Positions 1 through 12,860 of a DNA stretch of 64,000 nucleotides are shown here, piece by piece (position 1 is the stretch's first letter; every line of letters begins with the position of its first letter). The position numbers and the translations under genes were made by a program. The DNA lies in NCBI GenBank assembly GCA_030549495.1, contig JAUIRK010000207.1:1-64000 (forward strand), given 5' to 3'. The stretch is from Nectonema munidae. Lineage: Eukaryota > Nematomorpha > Nectonematoida > Nectonematidae. Below the pieces are notes generated by a model. It made no database searches. It worked only from the letters and a program-made list of their open reading frames with translations, and was not told the origin of the DNA.

Positions 1-532
1 TTAATCAATGTTTATTTTTTCCAAACTTTGCCAAAACTTTTTCATATTCATTTCGCCCTTTTCAGCATATTACTGTAAAGATTGTGCATTGTTAGTTCGT
101 ATAAGCCAATATTCTAGGATTATATTTTTAGCTCACTTAAAATGTTCATTTTTTTCAAACTAATCATTATTAATCAATCAGGTTATTTTCATTAGAGTTT
201 CCATGTACTTGAACAAAAAAGTAAACTTTGGGATAGGTTGTTCATAAAATTTAGTCCAACATACATCTTGTCAAGTTTATTTATACTCTGAAAAGTTTTT
301 TGGCTGTCTTACAAAAAAGGTTAAACAAAAACTATTAGTACATGGAATATTCTTCAAATTGGTGTTCAGGATCTCGTCAGGGCCTGCGAAAGCATGAAAA
401 GTATGCCGTTCATTTTTTATCCTTCCTTTCTCGAGTTTTAAGATGGTGTAAGTAGACGTTTTACGAACCAAATCAATTAGATTTAATAAGTAATAAAAAA
501 TTTAAAAAAAGTTTATTCTTTCGTATTTTCAG
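1..532. other. No gene recognised (intron or upstream flank)
   Basis: A+T-rich sequence ending in a pyrimidine-rich splice acceptor at 531-532. It is probably intron of the gene whose exon starts at 533. I see no other supported feature. Confidence 0.4.
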
Positions 533-3500
533 ATCCATACCACTGGGCATGGCTGCGCTTTGCGAAAAAGCCGTTTTGCGAAGAAGTAATTGATGCAATA
601 TTGCCTTTAGTTTCATCCAATGAATTTGTAAATTCTCTCTCAAATGGACTCTTTAACTTATTTAAGGTGAGACTCTATTTCTGCTCTCCAATACTAATAT
701 ATTCATTTTTTTCTGCATCATACTTAGAATAAAGTGGCAGGTGATATGTACGAGCTTTTTTTTGCGTATTTCACATTTTGAACACAAACTCGCTCTTTTG
801 CATGACAAGATTTCTCCAGCCTTCAGCGATTAAATCATTCATTCCTTTATATTTATTTTTAAATAGTACATATAAATTAAATTATGTAATGTAATTCGCC
901 TATGTTAATAAATGGCACTCTTAAGGGACTAATAAAATTTGTTCAAACCACTCAAAATTTTGCCTCACATATTTTTCAGTTGTGGTAACAGAACTAAATA
1001 ATGAGAAATGAAAAAATATCATTAATTTTCATCCTTCACACTATTATATACATTTACTACGTCGATCAAACTCACGCTTAAACACACTTGTATCGTGTTA
1101 TTATTTCATAAATTTTTTTTTTATAATATTAAAATCCTGATTACAGCAAAAGTTTATTCTTTTACAATTACGGCAGTACTGCTCACTGTTGAAAACCTTA
1201 GTCCTCCTTAGTTGAAAACCTTAGATTTTTTTTCATTAAAAGTTCACGAATCTTTTTATCTTTCCTGTATCATTCAGTAAACGAAATTGACAGAATGACC
1301 TCAACTTCGGGAGATTCCAAGTTTTTATTTTGTCCCCTCTGCCAAATGCGCATAGTTCACTTGTGAAGTCTTTCGTTGAAACACCTGTTAGATCAATGTC
1401 ATCAAAAGTATATTTTGCAATCCTGCATACAGACATGTTTTTGTTGGTTTGAGATTCATCGTCTTTAAGGAAGATTTTGTGTTTTTGAAAACTAGGTATA
1501 CCACTATTTTAGAGCCTAAAAAGACGATATTAACGAGATGTTTGAATATTCACCATGATGTGTAAATATCGCAATCTTTTATAATTAGTGTTTCTTGTAT
1601 ACCTTTAATCATATCATGCATTTTCTTTTTGCTAGTGAAAAATTTTTATTCATATTTTTCCTTTTTTAGAGAGATAAAAACTTTAGCTGCAAAATTTTTG
1701 AAAAACAAATGGCAGTGATGCGTGGACAGGTAATATTTAGTGCATCTTTGTAGTAATGATTATCGCGACTCCAACTTAAAATATTTATATTCAAAATTTT
1801 AATTCTTAGGCATTCTCTTTTGTGCCCAACTTTTTAATAACGCAACATAAAAAATCTTTATCATTTTGGTCTAAAGTTGTCTTTTTGCAATTGATAGAAA
1901 AAGGCAGAAAAATTCAATAAAATAAAAACTGAACTTTTTATTACACAAATTCCAATTTCCTTTAATATTAACTTTCTGTTAAAAATTTAAACCAAATACT
2001 TTTGAAAATTTATTTAGGATTAATTTAGTTTTTGAATACTATCATTTTGGCCATGATAAAAGAATATAGACAATAATTTGGAAATCTTTTTCGAAACAAT
2101 GTAAGAAAGACACTGAACTAAATACTAAGAAACAAAACATTTAAATATATTATGTTGAAGAAAATAGATCAAACATTTTGCGCTGCAACATAAAGCAGAA
2201 ACGTGTAAGATTCAGGACATCTTTCAATACCTATCTAAAATCGACATTCACAATCCACCTTGAAATATTGTAGATTTCATCACACTCTTAACATTAGTTA
2301 TAGATTGAACTAGTGAGTCAGTAATCTATAACTGATGTTTCTAAAGCAATTTTACATTATTTGAAATTGAAAATTTGTTGCAACAAAGGTTGACCTATAA
2401 ATCCTTCAAAATTGCATTATTTCTATAAAAAAAATAACCTCTAAAACATCATCAAGTATTTTAAAGTATCCTCTTTTGAAAAGTCGCGATCTTTAGAAAA
2501 AAGCTTCTTAATCACTGGAATTTATCTTTCTCCTGCATGTTGCCTGTGTTTGAGAAGAGTATATGTATGCGTAGATATACTTCATTTTTCATATGTTTAT
2601 GATTTTCTTTTTATTGTTTCGTTTATGCATGTAGTTTCTCATACCACATACGTCATTTTCAAATTCGATATTTCTATCTATATAAATCAAATGCATTTTC
2701 ATTGCAAGATTCTAAGATCACGTTCTGTCAAATAATTACAAAAATGAAATAGTATATTTTTTAGTTTTGTGAACTCTTCAGTATATAAAAGAAATGCCAG
2801 AATTGTTATATACTTGCTCTCTGATAACTTGATAAATTTTTACAAAATCTAGATTACTTACTATTGATGCTATTAGAAATTAAAAGGTGACTTTTCACGG
2901 CTTATATTGCTTGATTATCATTTTTAAAGTCAAGGTCTCATCATTATAAATAGATGTAGTCATGAGTGTTAAGGAAGTTATAGATAAATGGAGTTGCAGT
3001 TGCAAAATTACAAATGCGTGGAGTCAGCGTCGAAACATGAAAAGGAAGTGGAGTGAGTCCAAGTCGAAAAATATTTTTCCGTCTCCATACCCTGCATCTT
3101 AGACTGTATCTTTGAAAATTTCTAGAACAAAAAAGCCTCATATAATCGGTGATTAACTTCTTTTGCTTTGAACATGAGATATTGCTTTCTATATGCTTTT
3201 GGAAAAAAAGAAGAAAAAGATATGCTAGTGAGATAAACTTGCGTTTGCTTAGAATAGCATTTATGATCCCTACTTTTAATAATAATAAAATAATTTTTTT
3301 GTTTGCTTAGAATAGCAATTATTGTATCCTGCATCCGCGGATACAATAAACCGTTCATCTGATACATCTCTTGTGGGAAGGCTTATTCTTGCGTTGAAGG
3401 TGAATTTAATCTCACTTGTAGCTTGCATAAAGTTGTTCCACTCTTCATGCATGAGGAATTGAATATCTTGTTGATCCAAATATACAGCGCTTCTAATTGA

Positions 3501-5280
3501 GAGTGAGGGCTCCATAAATTACAGCTAATTTAGCTTTAGATTTTCCGGAAATCTTTTGATTGGCCTCAGTTTTATCAGCACTAAATTATTCTTTTTCTAG
3601 AGTAGCATCTTGAGTTTTTTGTCGAAAAAGTTTCTCATTATACGCCTGAAAATATGGCAATTACATGTTGGAAAATTATACTTCATTTCATTTTTTTGTT
3701 CTGTACAAAAAATAGAAGCGAGAGCTCTATATCTAGTCGTCGTTGTTCAACATCTCTCTCTGTCGAATTATCCAAGAATCCGACATATTCTCGTTTTTTG
3801 AATTTCAAAATATAGTTATTTACTTTGTCAAAATATATGAGGGCAATTTCCAGAGTGGACCGCTATTTTTAACCATTAATTATTTTGAGCATTATTGTTG
3901 AATTTCCTACCGTTCATATTCGCAAATAATTATATAATTCGATAGAGAACACAGTTGTCTAGATACTTTGGATTTGATATTCCAAAATTTATGCCTGGTA
4001 TCGTTTATTGTTTTCTCTTAGATTCACGCAAACGGCCTAGATCGGGTCTTCTAGGTTAAAACCCTCCGGATTAAATATTTTGCTAGGAAAACTAATAAAT
4101 AATGACAATGAGTGTAGCTAAACGTCTGATAGTTTACATTTTAAAGCGATTCCTTACTTATCAACCCTTGACATTTTTAATATCACAGTGTCGCCCATAA
4201 TGAGGCCCGCTGCACCATTAAAGACATTGTGTTTTTCGCATCCTTTGAATCAAAGTAATATAAAGGAAAACACGATGATAGACTACTTTTCCACTTTACA
4301 TTAGTAATTAGAAACATAATCATCTTAAAACTTTGTTAACTTATTTCACGGAGGTATAACTAATTTTTCTTTATTCTTAACGGTAGCTGACTATTTAATA
4401 AAAATGATAATAGAAAATTTGTAAAAAAAAAAAAAATACAGCCTTTTTTTATAGGCGCGGCCAAAAAAGCTTGAACAACTCAGGATTAAACAATGGCCTT
4501 TGCAAAACTGAAAAAGTACTGTTTTTGTGCTTATCCCATTATACTCCACTACTAACATCTAGAGGTCTATTAATATGAACAAATGAAAAAATATTAATTT
4601 ATTATAGACACTAATGTTATTAATGTGATAACCACAAAAAGATCAAGTAACTTTTCTACCTGAAGTTCCAAATCTACCTTGGTTCTAAATTTTTTGTTGA
4701 AAAATAGAAGTTAATAGAACTTTAGCATTTACTAAATAACTAAAAAAATCTGGTTAATTAATTCTCTAACTGACGATCGACTCTTTAGTAGTATAATAAT
4801 AATCATCAATAGATACTCTGGGTATTTAAAATTATTTTACTATTGGATTTTTATCGAGCAAACAGATCTCTTAAATTCAATTTAAGCTGCATTTTGAAAG
4901 GAATTGTTCAATTTATCGACCCAAAATACTCCTACTTTTGTTTTAACACAAATTAATCATTTCATTATCTCAGATCCTTAATCTGACTGACGCTCTAAAG
5001 TGTAGGAAATCGCCTCTGAAATTGGTTCAAATGCCAACACAAATCATCGAAAGGACCGGCGCGCTCAAGCGAAGAAGGCAGAAAAAGAAAAGCCATAAAC
5101 ACATCTCCTATTACACGTCCTCTGATGACGACGAAACGTTCCGGGAGTTTGGGAACCAAAACAGCGATATACCCGATTTCAACAATGCCTTAGATAGCAA
5201 GGATGAAGACACTTACAGTACGGATAGTCAATTTACTCAAAGCTTTTTGGATAAGCGGCCATTTTTTTCTTGGTGTTGAT
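533..5280 (+). CDS. Unrecognised nuclear-type protein, last three exons (5' part missing)
   Basis: Three exons join in one frame: 533-666, 1670-1729 and 4974-5280 (TGA stop). The acceptors at 531-532, 1668-1669 and 4972-4973 end in AG, the first two after clear pyrimidine tracts; the donors are GTGAGA at 667 and GTAATA at 1730. Both joins are phase 0; exon 533 starts with the last two bases of a codon, so a coding exon lies upstream. The first exon reads HWAWLRFAKKPFCEEVIDAI and onward, a helical segment. The last has a basic cluster (GALKRRRQKKKSHK) like a nuclear localisation signal, then a Ser/Asp/Glu-rich tail. I do not recognise the family. A further small exon could hide in the 3.2-kb second intron, which shows no other supported feature. 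A poly(A) signal lies at 5704. Confidence 0.6.
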
Positions 5281-6755
5281 TAATCTGTTACAAATACACG
5301 CATATATTCATATAATGATTATAAGCATCGCTAGTATGGAGAAAAAGCATGTTTTTCTGTATCTAGTCTTTATATAACTACTTCCTGTTTTCACTTTGTG
5401 CAAATGCTATTTATAACATTCCGATCAATTAAAGATAATTTATCAATGTTTTTTTCATATTATTATATGCTTTTTTTATCCACATTCTTGTTTTCAAAAT
5501 TCCTACATACTCTCTCTATTTTCGATTTTTCACAGACCACAAATAACATTAATGCTAAGCATTTAATGCAATTTATTTATTTTGACACATACACAGTGAA
5601 TTTTCTCCGAAATTTTCTTTAAGGCATAGCATCTTCTTTTCTTCCTTATTAAAATGACAGAAATTTTAATTATTTATTATTTTGTGTATAAATTAAAACT
5701 TTAAATAAAACTCTTCCTTCTCCTTTCATGCATTATCGTCGATGGTCTTGTGCACGAAGCGTGAAGTCCATTCGTCCTGGGTTCCTTGATGGTGACTGTT
5801 TTATGCCTTTGCCGGTGCACTTTTTACCTCAAAATGAATAAACATGGCTTTAAGAGTTATTTATGAAAAGCAATACTTCGTAAATAATCAAGTTTATAAT
5901 CGTAATTAGAAACAAGCGTCTTTATTTGCAAATAAATGTCTTTACTTTTTTCTTCATAGAATGTGTGTTTCCTGCATTAGATGTCTATTTTTCTTGCCTA
6001 GGCATTTTTTCTTCTTTCTTTTAAATTGGTATTTGCAACATAACTTTGTAATGCCTTATGAAATAATCCTTCTACGCCATTGTTGGTGTTTTGCAAATTA
6101 CTCAGCGTCCTTTCATAACATTTCTACAGAAAACGCTGGAGCAATTCTTCCTTTTTGAATTCCCCTGTTTCGTACTCCACTGATGTAAAGGACAAACTAG
6201 GAAGTCAATTCTTGAAATAAATCCTCGTTATTGACTGTTCTTGAAAGGCATCAATACCGTGACTAGGGGGCACAAACGCAGCTGCTGCAAAGAATTTAAC
6301 TTGTTAAATTCGGAGTCACTTTGGTAACATTTAAGCCAATATTTTACAAAAAATATTGTTATCTAAATGAAACATGTTAAGATATAATAATTACTTTAGG
6401 ATAAAATTACCTTAACACTAACTCTAACATTAATAAAAGTTCTATTGCAAAAAGCCCAATTAAAAGTTCTGCGGCAAGTATTCGTGATTTTAAGGTGGAA
6501 CGATAATGCAAAGAATACGTTTTTGTTCAACGATTACAAAAAGTCCTTCGGCTAAAAGTCTTCCAACAAAATTCCTACGCCAATCAATATTCCGAATCTG
6601 CTGGTTGAGTATGTAAAAAGATAAAAAGTTTCTAAAAAAATATTATAATTTAAAAATAAGAATAATTTTAATTTACCAGTTTGAAATACATACATGTTTT
6701 GCGGCATTAGATCAAATAGAACTCAATCAATTTATTTATGAGCTTTTAAAATAAA
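5281..6755. other. 3' flank, no gene recognised
   Basis: Stretch between the terminal exon and its partial duplicate. An AATAAA at 5704-5709 could serve the gene ending at 5280, which would give a 3' UTR of about 430 bases. Nothing else is supported. Confidence 0.4.
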
Positions 6756-6868
6756 CCTTAATCTGACTGACGCTCTAAAGTGTAGGAAATCGCCTCTGAA
6801 ATTGGTTCAAATGCCAACACAAATCATCGAAAGGACCGGCGCGCTCAAGCGAAGAAGGCAGAAAAAGA
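6756..6868 (+). repeat. Perfect 113-bp partial copy of the exon starting at 4974
   Basis: Positions 6756-6868 repeat 4976-5088 without a mismatch that I can find, in direct orientation and 1,780 bases downstream. The copy starts two bases inside the exon, so it lacks the splice acceptor, and it stops in the basic-cluster codons. It is joined directly to a tRNA-Ser fragment on the opposite strand. It has no stop-bounded role of its own and is not a gene. Confidence 0.9.
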
Positions 6869-6936
6869 TTCGAACCCACGCGGAGAAACTCCAATGGATT
6901 AGCAGTCCATCGCCTTAACCACTCGGCCACCTCGTC
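6867..6936 (-). tRNA. tRNA-Ser(GCU), 3'-truncated (probable pseudogene)
   Basis: Read on the minus strand from 6936, the sequence begins GACGAGGTGGCCGAGTGG, a typical eukaryotic tRNA-Ser 5' end and D arm (box A). An anticodon loop CTGCTAA follows (anticodon GCT), then a variable stem GGAG-TTT-CTCC and the T loop GGGTTCGAATC (box B). The sequence then breaks off: the last dozen bases that should complete the T stem and pair with the 5' acceptor strand are replaced by the duplicated exon fragment. Without an acceptor stem it should not give a mature tRNA, although both internal Pol III promoter boxes remain and a TTTTT run follows at once. Confidence 0.85.
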
Positions 6937-7499
6937 CAAAATATGAGCTAAAATTTTCCTAATATTATTAAATAATTTAATAGTGAAAATATCCAACTAA
7001 TAATATGATATTATTATTGTCAAATGAAAATTACAGTTATATAATCACAATTTTGTTGTTTTCTGAAAGAAAGAAAACAATTTATTTTGACGGTTGAATT
7101 TACCTTCCCAAGACCATTAGTCGCTTTTTACTCCAGGCCGTTTTTTAGTGATTAAAATCGTAGTGAAAAATATATCTTTTTTAACATTTATAGGAACTTA
7201 GATATAAGAAAAGCCAAAAAATGAGGTCAATATTCAATAATTAATTATTTTCCTAGATGGTGTTAATCTAAAATACAATTAAATTTTTATAGTCAAAAAT
7301 ATTTGCCAAAAAATGTATCAATAAAATTTCTGAGTGTCCTCAAAGTATAAGAAAAAATTTTTTTAACATATTATAACAACAATTTATTTAAGAAATAAAC
7401 TTGAAATCAGAAAAAAATAAATATTTAAGAAAGTTAATGTAATAAAACGAAATAAAAAAAATTATAATTTTTTCAATGATACATACAGAGATAGTATAT
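6937..7499. other. No feature recognised
   Basis: A+T-rich sequence upstream of the tRNA fragment. No gene or repeat is supported. Confidence 0.4.
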
Positions 7500-8272
7500 A
7501 TATCCCTTCCCTTTCTGTTTATTCATTGATTTTTTTACTTATTCTAAGAAACTACTTTGCAAAAATCGACAATTATCAGACTATATTGGCATATAATACA
7601 AATTTCTTTCAATCTACAAAATTTATATAAGTGTTCAATACCTTATATCCGTAACGTAATTGATTGTATTAAAAATTGTTGTATGTACTTATTATATAAT
7701 CCAAATAGAAGTGGTGCAACTATAAATCATAATAGAATGAATGAAAAAAGAATAGCATTAAAATTTTGCAAAACTCGCTGGACAGAAAAAGATAATCTAT
7801 ATCAACACTTCTACAAGTTTTTGTATATAACGTTGAAACTTTAGAAGTGATAAGTTTTAAACGTCATGTTGATAAGTATGGTACAAGCTTTGCTGACTGG
7901 GATGACAATAATCACACTACACAGTATCACATCTTTTCAATTTATTTCATTACAATTTATCAATCATTGCTCATATTTTCTCTATCACATTATTTTGTCT
8001 TAATGGGAATTTTTTTCAATCCTGCAATGATTTTAACTTCTTTATTAGGTCTTGTTCCAAGTATTTTCTCGGTAAAAGATGTCAAGCTAGAAAAGGGTAT
8101 CACAAAATACAAAGAAGTTTTACCTTGTATAGATTTAATTTCGATAAAATTAAAACGTTAAAAAATCATTTCATGAAAATATCTATTAATATGCCGCCTG
8201 AATCTCCCGTACAAGCAATTAAGGAATGCAATGCAGTACAATTTCCAAACATTTATCTTCTTTCTATAGGTG

Positions 8273-8421
8273 ACCGGAAAATTACCGCTGCAAAATTTGC
8301 TAGTGAGAATATTACCCATCGGGAAATTACCATCATGGATAAATTTTGAAAGTAGGATAACTGCCATGGAGAATATTTCGGTTCTAGGAAACTTTCCCTA
8401 CATGGAAAATTTCTCTACAAT
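8273..8421 (+). repeat. Array of about 16-bp near-palindromic units (GGAAAATTNCC type)
   Basis: About nine degenerate units follow one another, each centred on GGAAAATTACC-like sequence with a short variable spacer. Related arrays occur at 42064-42135 (plus) and 42730-42840 (minus). Each unit could form a small hairpin or a dyad binding site. Units at the right-hand end also form the arm of the inserted element at 8387-9047. Confidence 0.6.
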
Positions 8422-9047
8422 TTTAATCTCCTTGTTTCACAGCTTTTCGCACTAAGCTTATAAACAAAAGAAGACTAATTATAAGAGTACTAGTGATTGA
8501 CGTTTGCACTAACCAATAAAAAATAATAGCTTTGTGAAGCCCTTAAGACGTATTACAATAACGTATTAGCAAAAACAATAAATTACGTATTAGCAAAAAC
8601 GTATTACAGTTAAACCTCGTTGATCCGTGATCGCTTGTTTCCAAAAAAATTGACGAATTTTAGAGGTTCGCGAAAGTTCGAAAAAATTCAATTAAATTTT
8701 TTCATTCTTAAGCATTTTAATTGTAATATCCTACATAATATAATTTTAATTATGTAACTCTGTTAGAACAATATTTGTAGCCGTTCAAATGCATTTTGTA
8801 TATGGATGTTTATTATTTGAATATAGAAAAAGGGGAATTGCATCTCTTAAAGTGATTTCCTATTATTGCAAGCATCATATAAACTCAAACATAATTCTCG
8901 TGTTGTAGGCTACGTATAATTACAATGTAAGCTACTTTTCAATGTAAGCAAGGTTTTCGCTTCTCATACTCAAGCATGTGTTAAAGATTATCTAGCGAGA
9001 TAAGAAGATTAAACTGTAGGGAAATTTTCCATGTAGGGAAACTTTCC
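8387..9047. mobile_element. Inverted-repeat element (about 57-bp arms) inserted in the relic
   Basis: The left arm 8387-8443 and the reverse complement of 8992-9047 are about 85% alike and begin with GGAAACTTTCCCTACATGG. The segment is missing at the same point in the homologous copy at 42.7 kb, so it is an insertion of about 660 bp. Inside lie a short tandem duplication (about 8563-8603) and one pogo-like end (CAGTTAAACCTCG at 8607). I see no transposase. No clean target duplication was seen. Confidence 0.6.
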
Positions 9048-9240
9048 GTTTGCCAATATTTCTATTACTTTAATCTGAACCTTTTTTTATGCTAATTTTG
9101 AATAATTTTAATATTGCATATAAAAAGTTTGAAACTTTTAATAAGTTTATTGAAAATTTATATCACTAACAAAAGTTAGAAATTAAATTAAATTTATTAA
9201 AATGGAAAATTTATTTGAAATTTGATTTCAAACAGCAATC

Positions 9241-11591
9241 AACAATTATAATTCAGAGATAAAACTTTGAAAAATATGACTTACGAATATAGTCAAAAAA
9301 AGACGTAATTTTTGAATATTATTTTTATAAAACAACTTAGAGGTATGTGAATAGAGCGGTTTATTAAAGACCACACATATTGACTTTTTTAAGAAGAACA
9401 CATTTCTAGGTTTGCTGCATATTGGCTATCCTGTAAAGAAGATGAGGCAAGAATAGAAGTTTATACATTAGAAATTTGGTCTCAAAGGGAAGTAAGCTAC
9501 GAAGTTCTTTTAATTTAATTTAGTGTAGATAATCAAACCAAAAAATTAAACTCATCTACATAATCATATAGCATTATGAGCAATCCTATTCTTATAATAA
9601 ATACGGTTAGAAGAAAAAGTGAATAAATGAAACTCTATGCGTGGAAATTTATCACAACACATATTAAGCGCGCATTATATTATTTCAAATTCATACATAT
9701 CTCCAAAAACAAAACAGTTGATTTTGAATTATTTTTATTCATATATTGATTATATTTTAAAATAAATAATGTTATTACGATCTTTTTTGTATAATAAAAA
9801 TTTTAATAACATGTCCCCAGTTTACTATTATTAATAATTTATTAATATTTAGATAATAATATCTAATATAGATATTAGATAATAATTTAGAATAGGTTTA
9901 ACTAATGATTAGTAAAGTGTTATTTTTGTATTCAATGGAAAATATCTAAAAAGCGAAAGAGAGATAGAGAAAAATTTAGTTTTATAATGAGTGAATTAAC
10001 TTAACTTTTCCATGAGAGTTTAATTTCAATGGATATTATAAGAAAGTTCAAACATTCAAGGTATTCAATTGAAAGTACATTAATTTACATTTTTGTCTAA
10101 ATAAAAAATTAAATAAAACCTAACTGATTATAATACAAATATAAAATGTCATACGATGTCAACTTTATTTTTTAAACCTATAAATAGTCATTGACCATTT
10201 TAAGAAAATTTATAATTTATCCTTTAATTCATAATATTAATATTTAAAATTTGTTAAATATAATTTATTAAAATTTTTGTTCTACTTAATAGATAAGTTT
10301 TTTGAATTTTTTTGCCAGTTTATTCAAATTCATGCAATCATTCAAAATTGAAGCTATTGAAAAACTTCAAAAATATATAATTTGATTAATAAATAAAATC
10401 ATATAAAAGACTATAGTAATTATGAATATGGTTGAATTCTTTATTATTGGTTGACAAAAATGATTAGATTTCGTTGCTGTGGGTATTACATCCAAGTAAA
10501 GAATAATTTTTATAAATGGACAGAAGATAGTGATCTCACCTTTGTGAATCGAAATGTTTACACCTGAATCAAGACCCTGCGCATCCTCCAATACGCCATC
10601 TGCCACTTCTAAGTTACTTCACTCTGGAAAATTATTTCACTTTGTTTTTAAAAAATAATTTTTTTAAAAGTATTGGTATGATAATCAATATATTTCTTTT
10701 GAAGTTTAGACATCACTTTATTTGAATTTTGATGATTTATGTTGATTTCGCATTTGTGCATAAAGATTAGAAATGCTATGTAAATATTTTTCTCTGAATA
10801 AATTTTTCGCAGTGTGATTTTAGTTAGACAGACCTGCAGTCTAATCTTTGGAAAAATATTGATTTTTCCAATAAAGTACTTTAAAATAATTAAACAAAAT
10901 TAAATAAAATATATTTTAGCTATGAGTATTTTTTAAATTTAATAAATAAATTTTTTTTAATTATAGGTATCACGCATTTTTTAAATGGCGTACTCATTAA
11001 AAGTTTTTCAATCTTTTTTGAGAAGTAAAAATGGACCTAATCCAACAGTACAAAAGAATAACCTTAAAGTTTTTAAAAACATGTAGTTTTTATACTTTAA
11101 TATTTAATTAATTTAGAAAATTTTTTTAATAATTTAAGGGAAAAGTATTGCTCTATCATTTTTAAATTATAAATTTATTTTTTTTTTGAACTTTTTACAT
11201 ACTTTTCCTTTTTTTTATAAAAAAATATTTTAATATACGATAAAATTATTAAATTGAATATTTCTGAAAAAAATCCTCGATATATTTGAAAATAATTTTA
11301 TAAATGAGACTTTATATTACATAGAATTCAAACTTTTTTTGTTGGTCCTATAATAATTTAAAGAGTTATTAGTTTTAAAATAAAATTTTATTTATTTTAA
11401 AGTGCCAATTTTAACACTCGGACTTTGATTACCTTCTATCATGATATTTTACTTGTTTATAATCACATTTATAAAAGATTTTAAGTGTTCGATTTTTAAC
11501 GCTAAAATTAAATAATGGCTAAATTAATGATTAAAAGAAATGGTCATTTCTACTTATTGTCTAAATGCACAATTGCAGCCTCTAATCAATT
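9241..11591. other. A+T-rich stretch without recognised features
   Basis: Very A+T-rich, with short stop-bounded frames only. I see no conserved protein segment, RNA gene or clear repeat boundary. Confidence 0.4.
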
Positions 11592-11699
11592 TTAACCCTA
11601 TTAGTGCTAGGCAAAATTTGTTCGCTCAAATGCTGGGGGCCGTAATGTGCCTCCCCCTTCCATTTTTCTCAGATATTAATAAGTTTTTATAAATATTTT

Positions 11700-12860
11700 T
11701 AATGTTACATATATATTTCAACTATGCTGAATTCAGTGGTGATGTCCATTTTTTATCAAACCTGTCAAAAAATGGATTTATATTTGACAGTTCATCTCAA
11801 AAAGGAACTTTTTATTTAAATAATTATATAAAGTTTTTTATACATGTATACCCATTTTCAACTATGCTGAATTCACTGGTGATATTCATTTTTTATAAAA
11901 ATCAATCATGTCAAAAATTGATCTAAATGTGAGCTCATCTCAAAAAGAACTTTTTATCTAAATAAGTATATAAAGTTTTTTACACATGTATACCCATTTT
12001 CAAATATGCTGAATTCAGTATATTCATTTTTTTAAATTAAAATCAATCAAATCTGTCAAAAAATTGATCTAAATGTGACAGCTCATCTCAAAAAAAAGCT
12101 TTTTATCTAAATAATTATATAATGTTTTTTACACATATACACCCATTTTCAAGCATGCTGAATTAAGCGGTGATATTCATTTTTTTTTTATAAAAATCAA
12201 TTAAAGTTAGCAAAGCATTGATTTATATATGACAGCTTATCTCAAAAAAGGAACCTTTTATCTAAATAATTATATAATGTTTTTTACACATATACACCTA
12301 TTTTCAAGCATGCTGATTCAGTGGTGATATTCATTTTTTATGAAAATCAATCTGTCAAAAAAATTGATCTAAATGTGATAGCTCATCTCAAAAAGGAACT
12401 TTTTATCTAAGTAATAATATAATGTTTTTTACACATATGTACCCATTTTTAAGCATGCGTAATTCAGTGGTGATATTCATTTTTTATGAAAATCAATCAA
12501 AACTGTCAAAAAATTGATTTATTCCAAAAAGAAAGGATCAGTCACGGTTTTTTGAATTAGAGAATTACATTTAATAGAAAGTATAGGGAGGTGATGTAGT
12601 TTACCGTGTAAGGCATTTTACACACATATACCCATTTTCAAGTAGGCTGTGTTTACTGGTTATATTCCTTTTTCTAATAAATATTAGTCAAACCTCACAA
12701 AATAATTTAAATATGACAGCCCATGTCAAAATTAAAATTTTTATTCTTATAAAAAGTTTTTTATACATTTCAAGTATGTAGAATTTAATGGTGATGTTCA
12801 TTTTTTATGAAATCAATAAAACCTGTCAAAAAATCGATTAAACCTTTAAATCAATGTCAA
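11700..12860 (+). repeat. Minisatellite array 1, about 140-155-bp period
   Basis: Seven to eight degenerate copies. Recurring landmarks are CCCATTTTCAA, ATGCTGAATTCAGTGGTGAT and GACAGCTCATCTCAAAAA; successive GCTGAATT landmarks are about 140, 141, 151, 152 and 155 bases apart. Several short reading frames here are by-products of the repeat. Confidence 0.85.

Larger units (their letters stand above)
7500..9240 (+). mobile_element. hAT-like relic, copy A of a family shared with 42.1-43.6 kb
   Basis: From about 7520 the sequence matches the reverse complement of 42540-43440 over most of its length. Both copies carry a broken reading frame with the RW motif of hAT/ZMYM-type transposases (KFCKTRWTEKDNLYQHFYKF at about 7767-7826), followed by KRHVDKYGTSFADWD. 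Then comes an array of about 16-bp near-palindromic units (8273-8386). The shared tail resumes at about 9050-9240, with 8387-9047 as an insertion absent from the other copy. Frames are broken by stops and shifts. Outer ends are uncertain. Confidence 0.65.

Noticed and set aside
2944-3515. Overlapping minus-strand frames (79 and 81 codons)
   Set aside because: No recognisable domain and no splice evidence; they lie in the intron of the plus-strand gene. Only a short direct repeat (GTTTGCTTAGAATAGCA near 3244 and 3300) is visible.
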